DNA of 64,000 nucleotides, taken from Paraburkholderia sp. BCC1884. Its GTDB lineage: Bacteria > Pseudomonadota > Gammaproteobacteria > Burkholderiales > Burkholderiaceae. The translations under genes and the position numbers were made by a program. Shown here one piece after another: positions 31,245-39,726 of this stretch. Position 1 is the stretch's first letter. Each line of letters begins with the position of its first letter. Location of the stretch: positions 186,001 to 250,000 of the forward strand of contig NZ_CAAJGL010000101.1 of assembly GCF_900996225.1 (NCBI RefSeq). The letters run 5' to 3'. Below the pieces are notes generated by a model. The model was not told where the DNA came from. It did not search any database and saw only the letters and a list, made by a program, of their open reading frames with translations.

Positions 31245-33554
31245 TCACTGCCGAGCCACGTATCCCTCGGGTGTCGTGACCGCATCCTTGAAGACATCCG
31301 CGTTGCCGGAAACCACATAAATGGGCGAGGGCGTGAGCTTCAGACTTGCCACGCCGTCGCGATACGGCACGACGCTGGCGTTGCCCATCATGTCGAGCAT
31401 CGTCACTTCGCCGGTGGTGCCTGGCGCGTCGACCCGCAATCGATACCCGACTGTCCGGCTCGCGTCGAAACCGGACCTGGCGTTCCACTTGTCGTTGTCG
31501 TGCGTCCACAGCGCGGTGACGATCTTGCCCGCGCCGAGGCGCCGGAATGCGTAGGCGTAGACGCCATCCGGCAAGCCCTTGAGCGGACCGAGCGTGTCTG
31601 TTCCGTCGACGATGCGCGTCATCGCCGCCACTGCGAGTGCCGCCGGCTTCGGGCTGATGCGCGTCGCCCCGTAGGCGCCGGTCGGATGATCGAGCTCGAA
31701 GAAAATCCCGTAGCCCGGCGCGGCGTCCGGCATGTCGGCGAGGTAGAACACGTAGCTCATGTCGGCGCCTTCGCCGAGCAGAATCAGATGTGTGCGCGCC
31801 ACGATCGCGGCTTGCGCATAGAGCACGTTGGCATCGGGATAATTCTTGCCGTACGACTGGCCGATTTCGTAGCTGATCCCCGTTTCGGTGACGAAGAGCG
31901 GCGCGCCCGGCTTCAGGTACAGACGCATTTCATGGCGCAGCGCACGCATCGAGGCGATCAAGGCGCCAGGCACCGTGCCCTGGTTGCCGGTGTCGGCGAC
32001 ACGTTCAGGCGGATGCGACGGCGTCGTGCCGATATCGTAGTAACCGTGAATACTCATGCCGTCCATATAGCGGCCGACCCCTTGCGGGCCAAGTCGCCGC
32101 ATCCACGTCACGTTGCCTTGCACCGAGGAATACGTGAGCCCCATCACCACGGCATGCGGATCGGTCTGATGAATGCCTTCCCAGACCGCCTTGTACATGG
32201 CGATGAAATTGGCGTCGCTATCGCGCCACGGCAGCCCGCCGTCGGCGTCCGGTTCCCAGGTTACCTGATAGTAGTTGTCGCGTTGAGTGGGGAAGTAGGT
32301 CATACGCGCGCGATTCGATTCGGCCCCGACCCTGGCCATGTAGTCCTTCATCTGTCCGAGCGACGTAGGTGCATAGCTATGCGTTTCCTTGCCCGTAGGA
32401 CTCGCCCACGCCGGAATGCCGTCGAGCTGGATCAGCCGCAGGATGTCGCCGTGCCGGAAGAAGGGCGTCAGCTGTTTGGTCGCGGCGTTGAAAGTACCTG
32501 GGCCTTTCGGTTCCTCGACATACCAGTTGCGGTTGTCGTTCACCCACGACAGGCCGAGCGCGGTGTAGACCGGCCGGTAGCCGTCGCCGTCGCAGCAGTG
32601 CTGGCCTGGCGCGAGATAGGCGGTGCCCTGGCCGCCGAAGCGGTGCTGATCTTCATGGGCAAAGCGCACGGCGGGCAACGCGGTGGCCGTATCCGGCAAC
32701 ACGCCGAAAGTGGCGATGCCGATGGGCCGCGTGCCGCGCGCTTCGAGTTGCCCGTGAGCGCGTTCGAGCGACGCGGAGACCGCGAAATAGCCGGCCACCG
32801 TCGATGCACAACTCAGCGTGGACAGTGTCGCGCCGGCGGAGACGGGGAAGCGGCCGCTCGCGCGCACGGTATTCCAGCTATCGCGGATCTGCCAGTTGAG
32901 CGTGTCGTTCTGAGTGGGACGTGTGACGAATACGAGCGCGAACGGCTTGCTTGCGGCGAATAGGCGCGTGCCGTCGCCGGGCGTATCGGCTTCGAGCAGG
33001 TCGCCGTTCGCCGCAGTGCGTACTTGCGACGCCGGGGCGGTGCAGCGCAGGCCTTGTCCGGGCGGCGCTTTCAGATCGGCAGGTGTGGCGCTTGCAACCG
33101 GTTGGACTGCGGCATCGCCGTTCGTCGCGGACACCGATGCCGACGACGTCGCGCGCGCTGTTGCTCCAGCGTTTGCCGGAGTCAATGCGAGCGCACAGTG
33201 CTTCTCGACGCCGGGTGCGGGGTCGCCGAAGACACCGTTGTTGCAGTCGGCGCTGGCCGTGAAAGTCTTCACCGTATGCTGTGCTGCAGTGCCGTATAAA
33301 ACGTCGCGCGTGCCGTCGAAGCGACAGGTACCGTATTCCGCAGCACAGGGTGCCCACTTTCTACCGTCAGCGGTGAATTGCGCGTTGCTGTCTTTGCCCG
33401 CGGCTGCCGCGGCGCCCGACGCCTGGGGTGACGCCACACCCAGGCTCAGCATGGCCAGAGCCATCGCCGGTGCGGCAGCGCACACTCGCCGCGCGGCCCT
33501 CCTCGATGACGCAGCGATCGTGCGCCACGCGCGTTGCTCGCCTACATTCGACAT
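31245..33554 (-). CDS. Exported clan GH-A-like glycoside hydrolase (paralogue B)
   Basis: 769 residues from the ATG at 33554 (GGGG just upstream). An N-terminal signal segment with twin arginines and a hydrophobic core (about 20-48) is followed by an extra module (about 60-122) with KWAPCAAEYGTCRFDGTRDV, YGT and NNGVFGDPAPG, a Cys-rich pattern found at the ends of secreted carbohydrate-active proteins. From 170 on it aligns with the lipoprotein at 23965: IATFGVLPDTATALPAV, LIQLDGIPAWASP, YYQVTWEPD (Glu434) and LFVTETGISYE (Glu557), the expected acid/base and nucleophile. It lacks a lipobox, so it is periplasmic or secreted while paralogue A is lipid-anchored. Likely acts on the same polysaccharide. 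Confidence 0.75.
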   Translation of the reverse strand: MSNVGEQRAWRTIAASSRRAARRVCAAAPAMALAMLSLGVASPQASGAAAAAGKDSNAQFTADGRKWAPCAAEYGTCRFDGTRDVLYGTAAQHTVKTFTASADCNNGVFGDPAPGVEKHCALALTPANAGATARATSSASVSATNGDAAVQPVASATPADLKAPPGQGLRCTAPASQVRTAANGDLLEADTPGDGTRLFAASKPFALVFVTRPTQNDTLNWQIRDSWNTVRASGRFPVSAGATLSTLSCASTVAGYFAVSASLERAHGQLEARGTRPIGIATFGVLPDTATALPAVRFAHEDQHRFGGQGTAYLAPGQHCCDGDGYRPVYTALGLSWVNDNRNWYVEEPKGPGTFNAATKQLTPFFRHGDILRLIQLDGIPAWASPTGKETHSYAPTSLGQMKDYMARVGAESNRARMTYFPTQRDNYYQVTWEPDADGGLPWRDSDANFIAMYKAVWEGIHQTDPHAVVMGLTYSSVQGNVTWMRRLGPQGVGRYMDGMSIHGYYDIGTTPSHPPERVADTGNQGTVPGALIASMRALRHEMRLYLKPGAPLFVTETGISYEIGQSYGKNYPDANVLYAQAAIVARTHLILLGEGADMSYVFYLADMPDAAPGYGIFFELDHPTGAYGATRISPKPAALAVAAMTRIVDGTDTLGPLKGLPDGVYAYAFRRLGAGKIVTALWTHDNDKWNARSGFDASRTVGYRLRVDAPGTTGEVTMLDMMGNASVVPYRDGVASLKLTPSPIYVVSGNADVFKDAVTTPEGYVARQ

Positions 33555-34354
33555 GTTTTCCCCGTCCAGTTGTCTGCGTGCCACGAGACGATGGCGCGTC
33601 GCTGAACTGCTAGTTCACCAGGTCAGACCCGCCGCGATTCATCATAAGCCGCAAAGTGTTGCGGAAACCGCATAGTGCATTTCCGCAAACCATTGGCGGA
33701 AACGGACCGTCTTGCAACCGACACATTCCGCCATTGGCCTACCTATTGCCGGGTCGCTTAAAGCTGTCTTATATCCGTGTTTCACGTTTGAAACATTAAG
33801 CGCCCGGTTTATATTGCCGCGTTCCAATAACAATGAATTAAATAATTTTGTCCTCCTGCAAAGTGCCTATATTAGGTGCTTGATTTAGTCATTTCCGCCC
33901 GTTGCTTATATCGTCCGAAGAAATTCAGCGCGATAGCGGGGCCGCCGAATGAAGCGAAGCCGAAGGCGAGTGCCCTCATTTTGCTGATGTTCAAGGTAAA
34001 AGTCACTTGAAATCATGGGCTTGAAGGGCGGATCAAATTGTAACTTTCGCGTTTTCGAGTAGTGCGCATGTGTGCGCTGGCGAACGAAATGGCGCTTTTA
34101 TTTCCATTAAGATTCGCAGAATGCCAATTCATTGATATGCGGAATCGGAAATTAATTCAATGGAAAGGTTCTGCTAGTACGTTTGTTCCGAAAATCACTG
34201 GCTCAGCCCCCTGTCCATACGCCAACATGTCTGCTTTTCCGGTCATGGCGGCTAAATGCTTGAATAGCGGTGGCTATGATGCACTGCACAGAGCCGGCCT
34301 CTCTGTGTGGCCGTTCAAGGTGAAAAGTAGATCCGTTTTCTGACGAGGATGACT
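33555..34354. other. Divergent intergenic region, AT-rich, upstream of the EPS core
   Basis: About 800 bp with no supportable gene; base composition is clearly lower in GC than the genes (notably 33760-33900 and 34100-34190). It contains the dyad TTTCCGC-N9-GCGGAAA (33680-33702) overlapping a TTGGCGGAAACG copy at 33694, and a further TTTCCGCC at 33892. These fit operators or promoters of the hydrolase gene to the left and of the EPS regulator to the right. No clean sigma-54 (-24/-12) element was found. Confidence 0.4.
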
Positions 34355-35356
34355 ATGACCTGCGCGAGTCTGGAGTCTGCAATGCTGCGCTGGGTGCACG
34401 CGCCGAACAAGGGCATGCGCCGCATCGCGATACTGATGTTCAACGACTGCTCGCTACAGGGCGCCGGCGTGGTGGCCGAAGTGTTCCAGGCCGCGAACGA
34501 ACTCGCTTCGTCCGGCTCGGGCGGATGGCTGTACGACGTGTCGTTTCTGTCCGCCGACGGTGGCATGGTGACGTCGTCGTCTGCCTTGCGGGTCTGGACC
34601 GATGGGCTCGACGCGCGTCACTACGGCGGCTTCGACGCGCTGTATGTCGCGGGTGGCAAAGGCGCCTTCGCCGCTGCAGGCGACGAGCGTCTGATCGCCT
34701 GGTTGCGCCGCGTGCGCCGCAACACCGGCATGATCCGGCCAATCGCGGAAGGCCGCACGCTGCTCGACGCCGCGTACGTTCCCGAGAATAAGGAAAGCGG
34801 CGATTTTCGCCAGCAGCAAGTGGCCGTGCGTCAGCCGGAACAAGGCCAAAGCCAGAGTCAGGGTGCTGACGCGGGCGATCGTCTCGAATCCATGCGCAGC
34901 GCGCTTGCCATGATCAAACGCGATCTCGGCAGCGCCACCGCGCGTACTGTCGCCGAGCGGCTGCTCGCCGATTCCTGCTCGAACCTCGCGCCGCTGCTCG
35001 GCGAAGACGGTGGCCTCAGCCCCGGCGATAAGGTGCGCGCTGCGGCTCGCTGGCTGCAGGAAAACTGTCAGCAGTCGATTTCGATTGCCGATGCGGCGCA
35101 GTTCGCCGCGATGAGCGAACGCAACTTCCTGCGTCGCTTCAAGATGGAAATGGGCATCACGCCCTCGAGCTTTCTGTTGCACGAACGCCTCGCCGTCACC
35201 TGCAGTCTGCTGACCGAATCGGAATTGCCGGTCGACAAGATTGCACGGCGTACCGGCATGGGCAATGGCGACCGCCTCGCGAAGGTGTTTCGTAAGCGGA
35301 TGCGGATTTCGCCCACCGAGTTCCGGATTCAAAGCCGCCGTCTGGTCGGCGAATAG
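34355..35356 (+). CDS. GlxA-type AraC regulator with degenerate DJ-1/PfpI domain
   Basis: 333 residues from the ATG at 34355 (GAGG six bases upstream; an ATG two codons before is too close). Residues 20-145 are the beginning of a DJ-1/PfpI domain (RRIAILMFNDCSLQGAGVVA, FDALYVAGGKGAF). The usual elbow region with its cysteine (CTGAF-like) and the helix after it are absent; in their place is a short stretch and a Gln/Ser-rich linker (152-170, with QPEQGQSQSQG). The AraC helix-turn-helix pair at about 228-328 is complete (ISIADAAQFAAMSERNFLRR, ARRTGMGNGDRLAKVFRKR). It lies directly before manC on the same strand but is separated by a terminator. Candidate regulator of the EPS genes; the lost pocket suggests it no longer senses a ligand. 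Confidence 0.87.
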   Translation: MTCASLESAMLRWVHAPNKGMRRIAILMFNDCSLQGAGVVAEVFQAANELASSGSGGWLYDVSFLSADGGMVTSSSALRVWTDGLDARHYGGFDALYVAGGKGAFAAAGDERLIAWLRRVRRNTGMIRPIAEGRTLLDAAYVPENKESGDFRQQQVAVRQPEQGQSQSQGADAGDRLESMRSALAMIKRDLGSATARTVAERLLADSCSNLAPLLGEDGGLSPGDKVRAAARWLQENCQQSISIADAAQFAAMSERNFLRRFKMEMGITPSSFLLHERLAVTCSLLTESELPVDKIARRTGMGNGDRLAKVFRKRMRISPTEFRIQSRRLVGE

Positions 35357-35371
35357 CGTCGACGGGGCCAG

Positions 35372-35411
35372 CCATCAGGCCGCGTGTGCCGCGGCCTGAT
35401 GGTCCGTTTTT
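35372..35411 (+). terminator. Intrinsic terminator between the regulator and manC
   Basis: Perfect 13-bp stem CCATCAGGCCGCG / CGCGGCCTGATGG with a 5-base loop, followed by TCCGTTTTT. It makes the regulator gene a separate unit and implies a promoter for the manC operon within the next 40 bases or read-through. Confidence 0.88.
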
Positions 35412-35447
35412 CCCCGTCAGGCTGTGAAGGTTCTAAGGATTACGAAT

Positions 35448-37025
35448 ATGTTGACTCAGGGAGTGGTGAGCGCCGTATCGGTCGACCCGAACGGCAAGAA
35501 TGCCGGGGCGGTTGACGCGCGTTGCACGCGCATCGTCCCGGTCATTCTCGCGGGCGGTTCGGGTACCCGTCTGTGGCCCGTGTCGCGTGAAAATTATCCG
35601 AAGCAGCTGATCGACGTGGTCGGGACCGATTCCCTGCTGCAGGCGACCGCTCGTCGCATGGACGGATTTCCGGCCGGCTGGAGCGTGGAGCGCTCGCCGA
35701 TCATCGTGTGCGGCGAAGAGCATCGCTTCGTGATCGCCGAACAACTTCATGAAAACGGTGTCGATGCCCGTCTTGTTGTGGAACCTGCACGACGCGATAC
35801 GGCCCCGGCGTTGACGCTGGCGGCATCGCTTGCCTGCGCGGATGGTCACGACGCGATTCTCATCGTCATGCCGGCGGACCACTCCATTGCGGATGTCGGC
35901 GCGTTGCAGGGCGCGCTGGAACGCGCCGCGCGTCACGCTGAACAGGGCGCGATCGCGACGTTGGGCGTACCGCCCACGCGTCCCGACACCGGCTTTGGCT
36001 ACATCCGCATCGGCGCGGGTCTGCCGGATGGCGCGCATGTGATCGACGGTTTCGTCGAAAAGCCGGCGGAAGAGCTGGCAGCGCAATACGTCGCGGCAGG
36101 GACGTACTGGTGGAATAGCGGCATCTTCATCGTTCGGGCCAGCGTGTGGCTCGAGACGCTGAAGCGTTTGCAACCCGACATGCACGCGGCGTGCGAAAGC
36201 GCGTTCGTTGGCGGCAAGACCGATGGAGCGGTTTTCCGCCCGTTGCTGGATGCCTTCCTCACGGCGCCGGCCGATTCGATCGACTACGCAGTGATGGAGC
36301 GCCTGGCCGATGTCGATCCCGTCGTGGCGGACCCGGCGCAAAGCGCGAGCGAGTCGACGGCCGGGCCGGCCGTCACCAACCCCAGCGGCGTGGTCGTGCC
36401 GCTGGACGCGGGCTGGTCGGACCTCGGCTCGTGGGACGCCGTCTGGGCGGCGATGGACAAGGACGTCAACGGCAACGCCGGCCGCGGCCGGGTGACCTTC
36501 GAAGGCTCGGTGTCGAGCTACGCGCATTCCGAAGGACGGCTGGTGGCCTGCGTGGGCACCACCAACGTGGTGGTGGTCGAAACGGCGGACGCCGTGCTGG
36601 TGGTCGACCGTTCGCACGTGCAGGACGTCAAGGGGCTGGTGGCGCGCATCAAGGCCCAGCACGCACCTGAAGCCGACGCACATCGCAAGGTACGCCGCCC
36701 GTGGGGCTTCTACGATTCGATCGACCATGGCGAGCGTTTCCAGGTCAAGCGCATCGTCGTGACGCCGGGCGCGCAGCTCTCGCTGCAATTGCATCACCAC
36801 CGCGCGGAGCACTGGGTCGTCGTGCGCGGCACGGCGCTCGTCACGCGCGGCGAAGAGCAGTTTTTGCTGAGCGAAAACGAATCGACTTACATCCCGCTCG
36901 GTACCCGTCACCGGCTTGAAAACCCGGGCAAGGTGCCGCTCGAAATCATCGAAATCCAGTCAGGCGCCTATCTCGGCGAAGACGACATTGTGAGGTTCAA
37001 CGACAACTACGGCCGCTGCTCGTGA
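35448..37025 (+). CDS. manC: Mannose-1-phosphate guanylyltransferase / mannose-6-phosphate isomerase
   Basis: 525 residues from the ATG at 35448 (AAGGA upstream). The N-terminal nucleotidyltransferase (about 28-370) has VILAGGSGTRLWPVSRENYP, with the GxGxRLxPxxRxxxPK activator and metal site, and FVEKP. The C-terminal cupin (about 415-520) is the type II phosphomannose isomerase: RPWGFYDSIDHGERFQVKR, LHHHRAEHWVVVRGTA, YIPLGTRHRLENPG. Together they turn fructose-6-P into mannose-6-P and mannose-1-P plus GTP into GDP-mannose, the precursor for Gmd and Fcl downstream. A small Ala/Ser-rich insertion (DPAQSASESTAGPA, near 300) sits before the conserved DAGWSDLGSWDA. No phosphomannomutase gene is in the window. 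It starts the core EPS operon. Confidence 0.94.
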   Translation: MLTQGVVSAVSVDPNGKNAGAVDARCTRIVPVILAGGSGTRLWPVSRENYPKQLIDVVGTDSLLQATARRMDGFPAGWSVERSPIIVCGEEHRFVIAEQLHENGVDARLVVEPARRDTAPALTLAASLACADGHDAILIVMPADHSIADVGALQGALERAARHAEQGAIATLGVPPTRPDTGFGYIRIGAGLPDGAHVIDGFVEKPAEELAAQYVAAGTYWWNSGIFIVRASVWLETLKRLQPDMHAACESAFVGGKTDGAVFRPLLDAFLTAPADSIDYAVMERLADVDPVVADPAQSASESTAGPAVTNPSGVVVPLDAGWSDLGSWDAVWAAMDKDVNGNAGRGRVTFEGSVSSYAHSEGRLVACVGTTNVVVVETADAVLVVDRSHVQDVKGLVARIKAQHAPEADAHRKVRRPWGFYDSIDHGERFQVKRIVVTPGAQLSLQLHHHRAEHWVVVRGTALVTRGEEQFLLSENESTYIPLGTRHRLENPGKVPLEIIEIQSGAYLGEDDIVRFNDNYGRCS

Positions 37026-37083
37026 GCACGCACCGGGCCGGGACTCATTTGCGGACAAGAACGGCAAGAACGAGGTAAGCAAA

Positions 37084-38469
37084 ATGCGCAAGTTTCAGGA
37101 TTTGCTCGCGCGAGTTTTCGATGTCGCGTTGGTGTTGGCGGGTGCGGCCGTGGCGTCGCAGATCCGCTTTGATTACCTCGCTCAATCTGGGTTTCTTTGG
37201 GCGCTCGTGATGTTTTCCGCTGCCTTCGCGCTGGCTATCTTTCCGGCGTTCGGCGTCTATGAGTCATGGCGCGGTCGTTCGAAGCTCGCACTGGCCGGCC
37301 AGGTGTCGCTCGCCTGGCTGATGGTGCAGGGTTGCGCGCTGGTGTTGATGTATTCGCTGCACCGCATCGATTTCGTGTCGCGCTTGTGGTTCTCGTATTG
37401 GACCGCGGTGACCGGCGGCTTGCTGATCGCTTACCGGCTCATCACGCATGCGGTGCTGGCGCGTGCGCGCGGCGCCGGGATGAATCTGCATCAGGTGGCG
37501 ATCGTGGGAAGCGGCTCGCAATGCGATGCCATTCTGCGCCGCATCGAGTCTGCGCCGACCACCGGTTTTCGTGCCACCGCCGTGTACAACACGCGCCCGG
37601 ACGACTCGACGGTGACCAGCTCGCGCGTGCCGGTGTTCGACACGGTCGAGGCGCTTGCCGAATACATTCGCACTAACGACGTCCACGAATTGTGGCTGAT
37701 GCTTTCGCTCACCGAGGAGCCGCTGATCTGTTCGCTGATCGGCGAGTTCCGCGACGATCTGGTGAACATCCGTTTCATGCCCGACGTGCGCAGTCTCGCG
37801 CTCTTCGAGGGCAGCGGCGTGATCGATCTGCTCGGCGTGCCGGCGATCAACCTCGTCGCTTCGCCGCTGTCCGCGAGTTCGATGCTGAAGAAGGAAATCT
37901 TCGACCGCCTGTTCGCCGCCACGGCCTTGCTCGGCCTTGCGCCGATCCTGCTGGCGATCGCGATCGCGGTGAAGCTGTCTTCGCGCGGGCCGGTGCTCTT
38001 CAGGCAAAAGCGCAAGGGTGCCGACGGCCGCGTCTTCACGATCTACAAATTCCGCTCGATGCGTCCGCACATCGAAGCGAAAGGCACCGTCAGTCAGGCG
38101 ACGCGCCACGATGCGCGCGTCACCCGGGTGGGCGCGTTTCTGCGTCGCACGAGCCTCGACGAACTGCCGCAATTTTTCAACGTGTTGCGTGGCGACATGT
38201 CGGTCGTTGGACCGCGTCCCCATGCACTCGAGCACGACGACCTCTATCAGAAAGTGGTCGCGGGCTACATCAATCGCTACCGCATCAAGCCGGGCATCAC
38301 AGGTTGGGCGCAGATCAACGGCTTTCGTGGCGAAACCGACCGCATCGAAAAGATGGAACGTCGAGTCGAACATGACCTGTATTACCTGGGGCATTGGTCG
38401 TTCGCACTCGACATGCGGATCATCGGCGCGACGATTGTCGCCGGACTGGTGCATCGAAACGCTTACTAA
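37084..38469 (+). CDS. Undecaprenyl-phosphate hexose-1-phosphate transferase (WcaJ-like)
   Basis: 461-residue priming enzyme that starts repeat-unit synthesis by moving sugar-1-phosphate onto undecaprenyl phosphate at the inner membrane. Four to five N-terminal helices (about 10-130), a CoA-binding-like Rossmann region (residues about 140-265, HQVAIVGSGSQCDAI), a further helix near 280 and the C-terminal catalytic domain (about 275-461) with FRQKRKGADGRVFTIYKFRS, TSLDELPQFFNVLRGDMSVV, GPRPHA and KPGITGWAQINGFRGET. The full-length architecture matches the polyisoprenyl-phosphate hexose transferase family, whose members mostly use UDP-glucose or UDP-galactose; the sugar cannot be told by eye. 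GAGG precedes the ATG. Confidence 0.93.
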   Translation: MRKFQDLLARVFDVALVLAGAAVASQIRFDYLAQSGFLWALVMFSAAFALAIFPAFGVYESWRGRSKLALAGQVSLAWLMVQGCALVLMYSLHRIDFVSRLWFSYWTAVTGGLLIAYRLITHAVLARARGAGMNLHQVAIVGSGSQCDAILRRIESAPTTGFRATAVYNTRPDDSTVTSSRVPVFDTVEALAEYIRTNDVHELWLMLSLTEEPLICSLIGEFRDDLVNIRFMPDVRSLALFEGSGVIDLLGVPAINLVASPLSASSMLKKEIFDRLFAATALLGLAPILLAIAIAVKLSSRGPVLFRQKRKGADGRVFTIYKFRSMRPHIEAKGTVSQATRHDARVTRVGAFLRRTSLDELPQFFNVLRGDMSVVGPRPHALEHDDLYQKVVAGYINRYRIKPGITGWAQINGFRGETDRIEKMERRVEHDLYYLGHWSFALDMRIIGATIVAGLVHRNAY

Positions 38470-38537
38470 GTAGTTAACAAGCACGCTGGGCGCTACCTCC
38501 CCCGAGGACAGTCGCTCTGGCGCAAGGAGGAAACATC

Positions 38538-39677
38538 ATGAGCTCGCTTGGTTTACGCACGGGAAGTCTCCTGGTTTTCGCTACCGCAACTCTGCTTTCC
38601 GGCTGCGGGATCGTGCCGGGTCAGAGAATGGTGACGCCAGCCGCGATTCAGGACACAGGTGGTGATTACAGCACGGAGCCGAATGCGCAACAGCAGATTC
38701 CGATCACCGACATCAATCTCGCGCTGCTGCGCAAGATGAACCAGGCGCAAACGACCGCGCCGCTGTCGACGCAGACGGCCGCGCTGTTCGGCAAGCCGTC
38801 GGCGTACAAGGTCGGTCCCGGCGACGTGTTGCAGATCGTCGTGTGGGATCACCCCGAACTCGCTGCCGCGCTCGGCCAGCCTGCGCAGAATGCGAGAACG
38901 ACGGATGCGGCGCCCGGTTTCCTGATCGATGAAAACGGCGACGTGCAGTTTCCGTATGCCGGCACGGTGCACGTGGCCGGCAAGGACGTCTCGGCGATCC
39001 AGAAGGAGTTGCACAAGCGTCTGAGCGTCGTGTATCAGAAGCCTGAAGTGACGGTGCGGGTGGCTTCGTTCCGCGCGGCGCAGGTCTATATCGACGGTGA
39101 AGTGCGCACGCCGGGCACCCAGTCGGTCAACGACATTCCGATGTCGCTGACGACGGCGGTCGGCCTGAGCGGCGGCTTCAGCGCGAATGCCGATCGCAGC
39201 CGCGTGGTGCTGATCCGCAATGGCGTGGTGTATCCGCTGAACATCGACGATCTGATCAAGCATGGTCACAACCCGTCGGACATCTACCTGCAAGCCAACG
39301 ACGTGGTCCGTGTGGCCTCGCGCGAAGACAGCGGGGTGTATGTGATGGGCGAGGTCAACAAGCCCGCCACCATCCTGCCGATGCGCAACGGTTCGCTGAC
39401 GCTCTCGCAGGCGATTTCCGACAGCGGCAGCTTCGACTCGAACACGGCCGCGGCACGCCAGTTGTTCGTGATCCGCAATTCGACCAGCGAAACGCCGGAG
39501 GTCTATCACCTCGACGCGACCTCGCCGGTGTCGATGGTGCTCGCCAATCAGTTCGAGCTGCAACCGAAAGACGTTGTGTACGTGGGACAAGGTGGACTGG
39601 TCCGCTTCAACCGTGTGCTGAACCTGCTGCTGCCGGCGATCAATGCGGCTGTGACGGGTGCCGTACTGGCGAAATGA
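38538..39677 (+). CDS. wza: Outer-membrane polysaccharide export lipoprotein Wza
   Basis: 379 residues with a lipoprotein signal: LLSGC lipobox, Cys23. The polysaccharide export domain follows (about 95-190: YKVGPGDVLQIVVWDHPEL, FPYAGTVHVAGK, QKPEVTVRVASFRAAQVYI), then two SLBB domains (about 195-350: GEVRTPGTQSVNDIPMSLT, GEVNKPATILPMRNGSLTL). The length and order fit Wza, the octameric channel for capsule and exopolysaccharide. The C-terminal amphipathic segment (LVRFNRVLNLLLPAINAAVT) corresponds to the helix that forms the outer-membrane barrel of Wza. It lies between the priming enzyme and wzc in one operon. Confidence 0.94.
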   Translation: MSSLGLRTGSLLVFATATLLSGCGIVPGQRMVTPAAIQDTGGDYSTEPNAQQQIPITDINLALLRKMNQAQTTAPLSTQTAALFGKPSAYKVGPGDVLQIVVWDHPELAAALGQPAQNARTTDAAPGFLIDENGDVQFPYAGTVHVAGKDVSAIQKELHKRLSVVYQKPEVTVRVASFRAAQVYIDGEVRTPGTQSVNDIPMSLTTAVGLSGGFSANADRSRVVLIRNGVVYPLNIDDLIKHGHNPSDIYLQANDVVRVASREDSGVYVMGEVNKPATILPMRNGSLTLSQAISDSGSFDSNTAAARQLFVIRNSTSETPEVYHLDATSPVSMVLANQFELQPKDVVYVGQGGLVRFNRVLNLLLPAINAAVTGAVLAK

Positions 39678-39726
39678 CAACCGTGCAACTTGACCTTGAA
39701 CCGCCGGGCTTTGTTGGGTGAACAAA

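Noticed and set aside
31209..32963. Long plus-strand frame opposite hydrolase paralogue B
   Set aside because: Same reason: the minus strand aligns with its paralogue throughout, the plus frame with nothing.
34062..34343. 93-codon frame before the GlxA-type regulator
   Set aside because: Low-GC third positions, no motif, no ribosome binding site; judged intergenic.
33555..34354. Sigma-54 promoter before the EPS core
   Set aside because: Looked for TGGCAC-N5-TTGC; the best candidates have wrong spacing between GG and GC.
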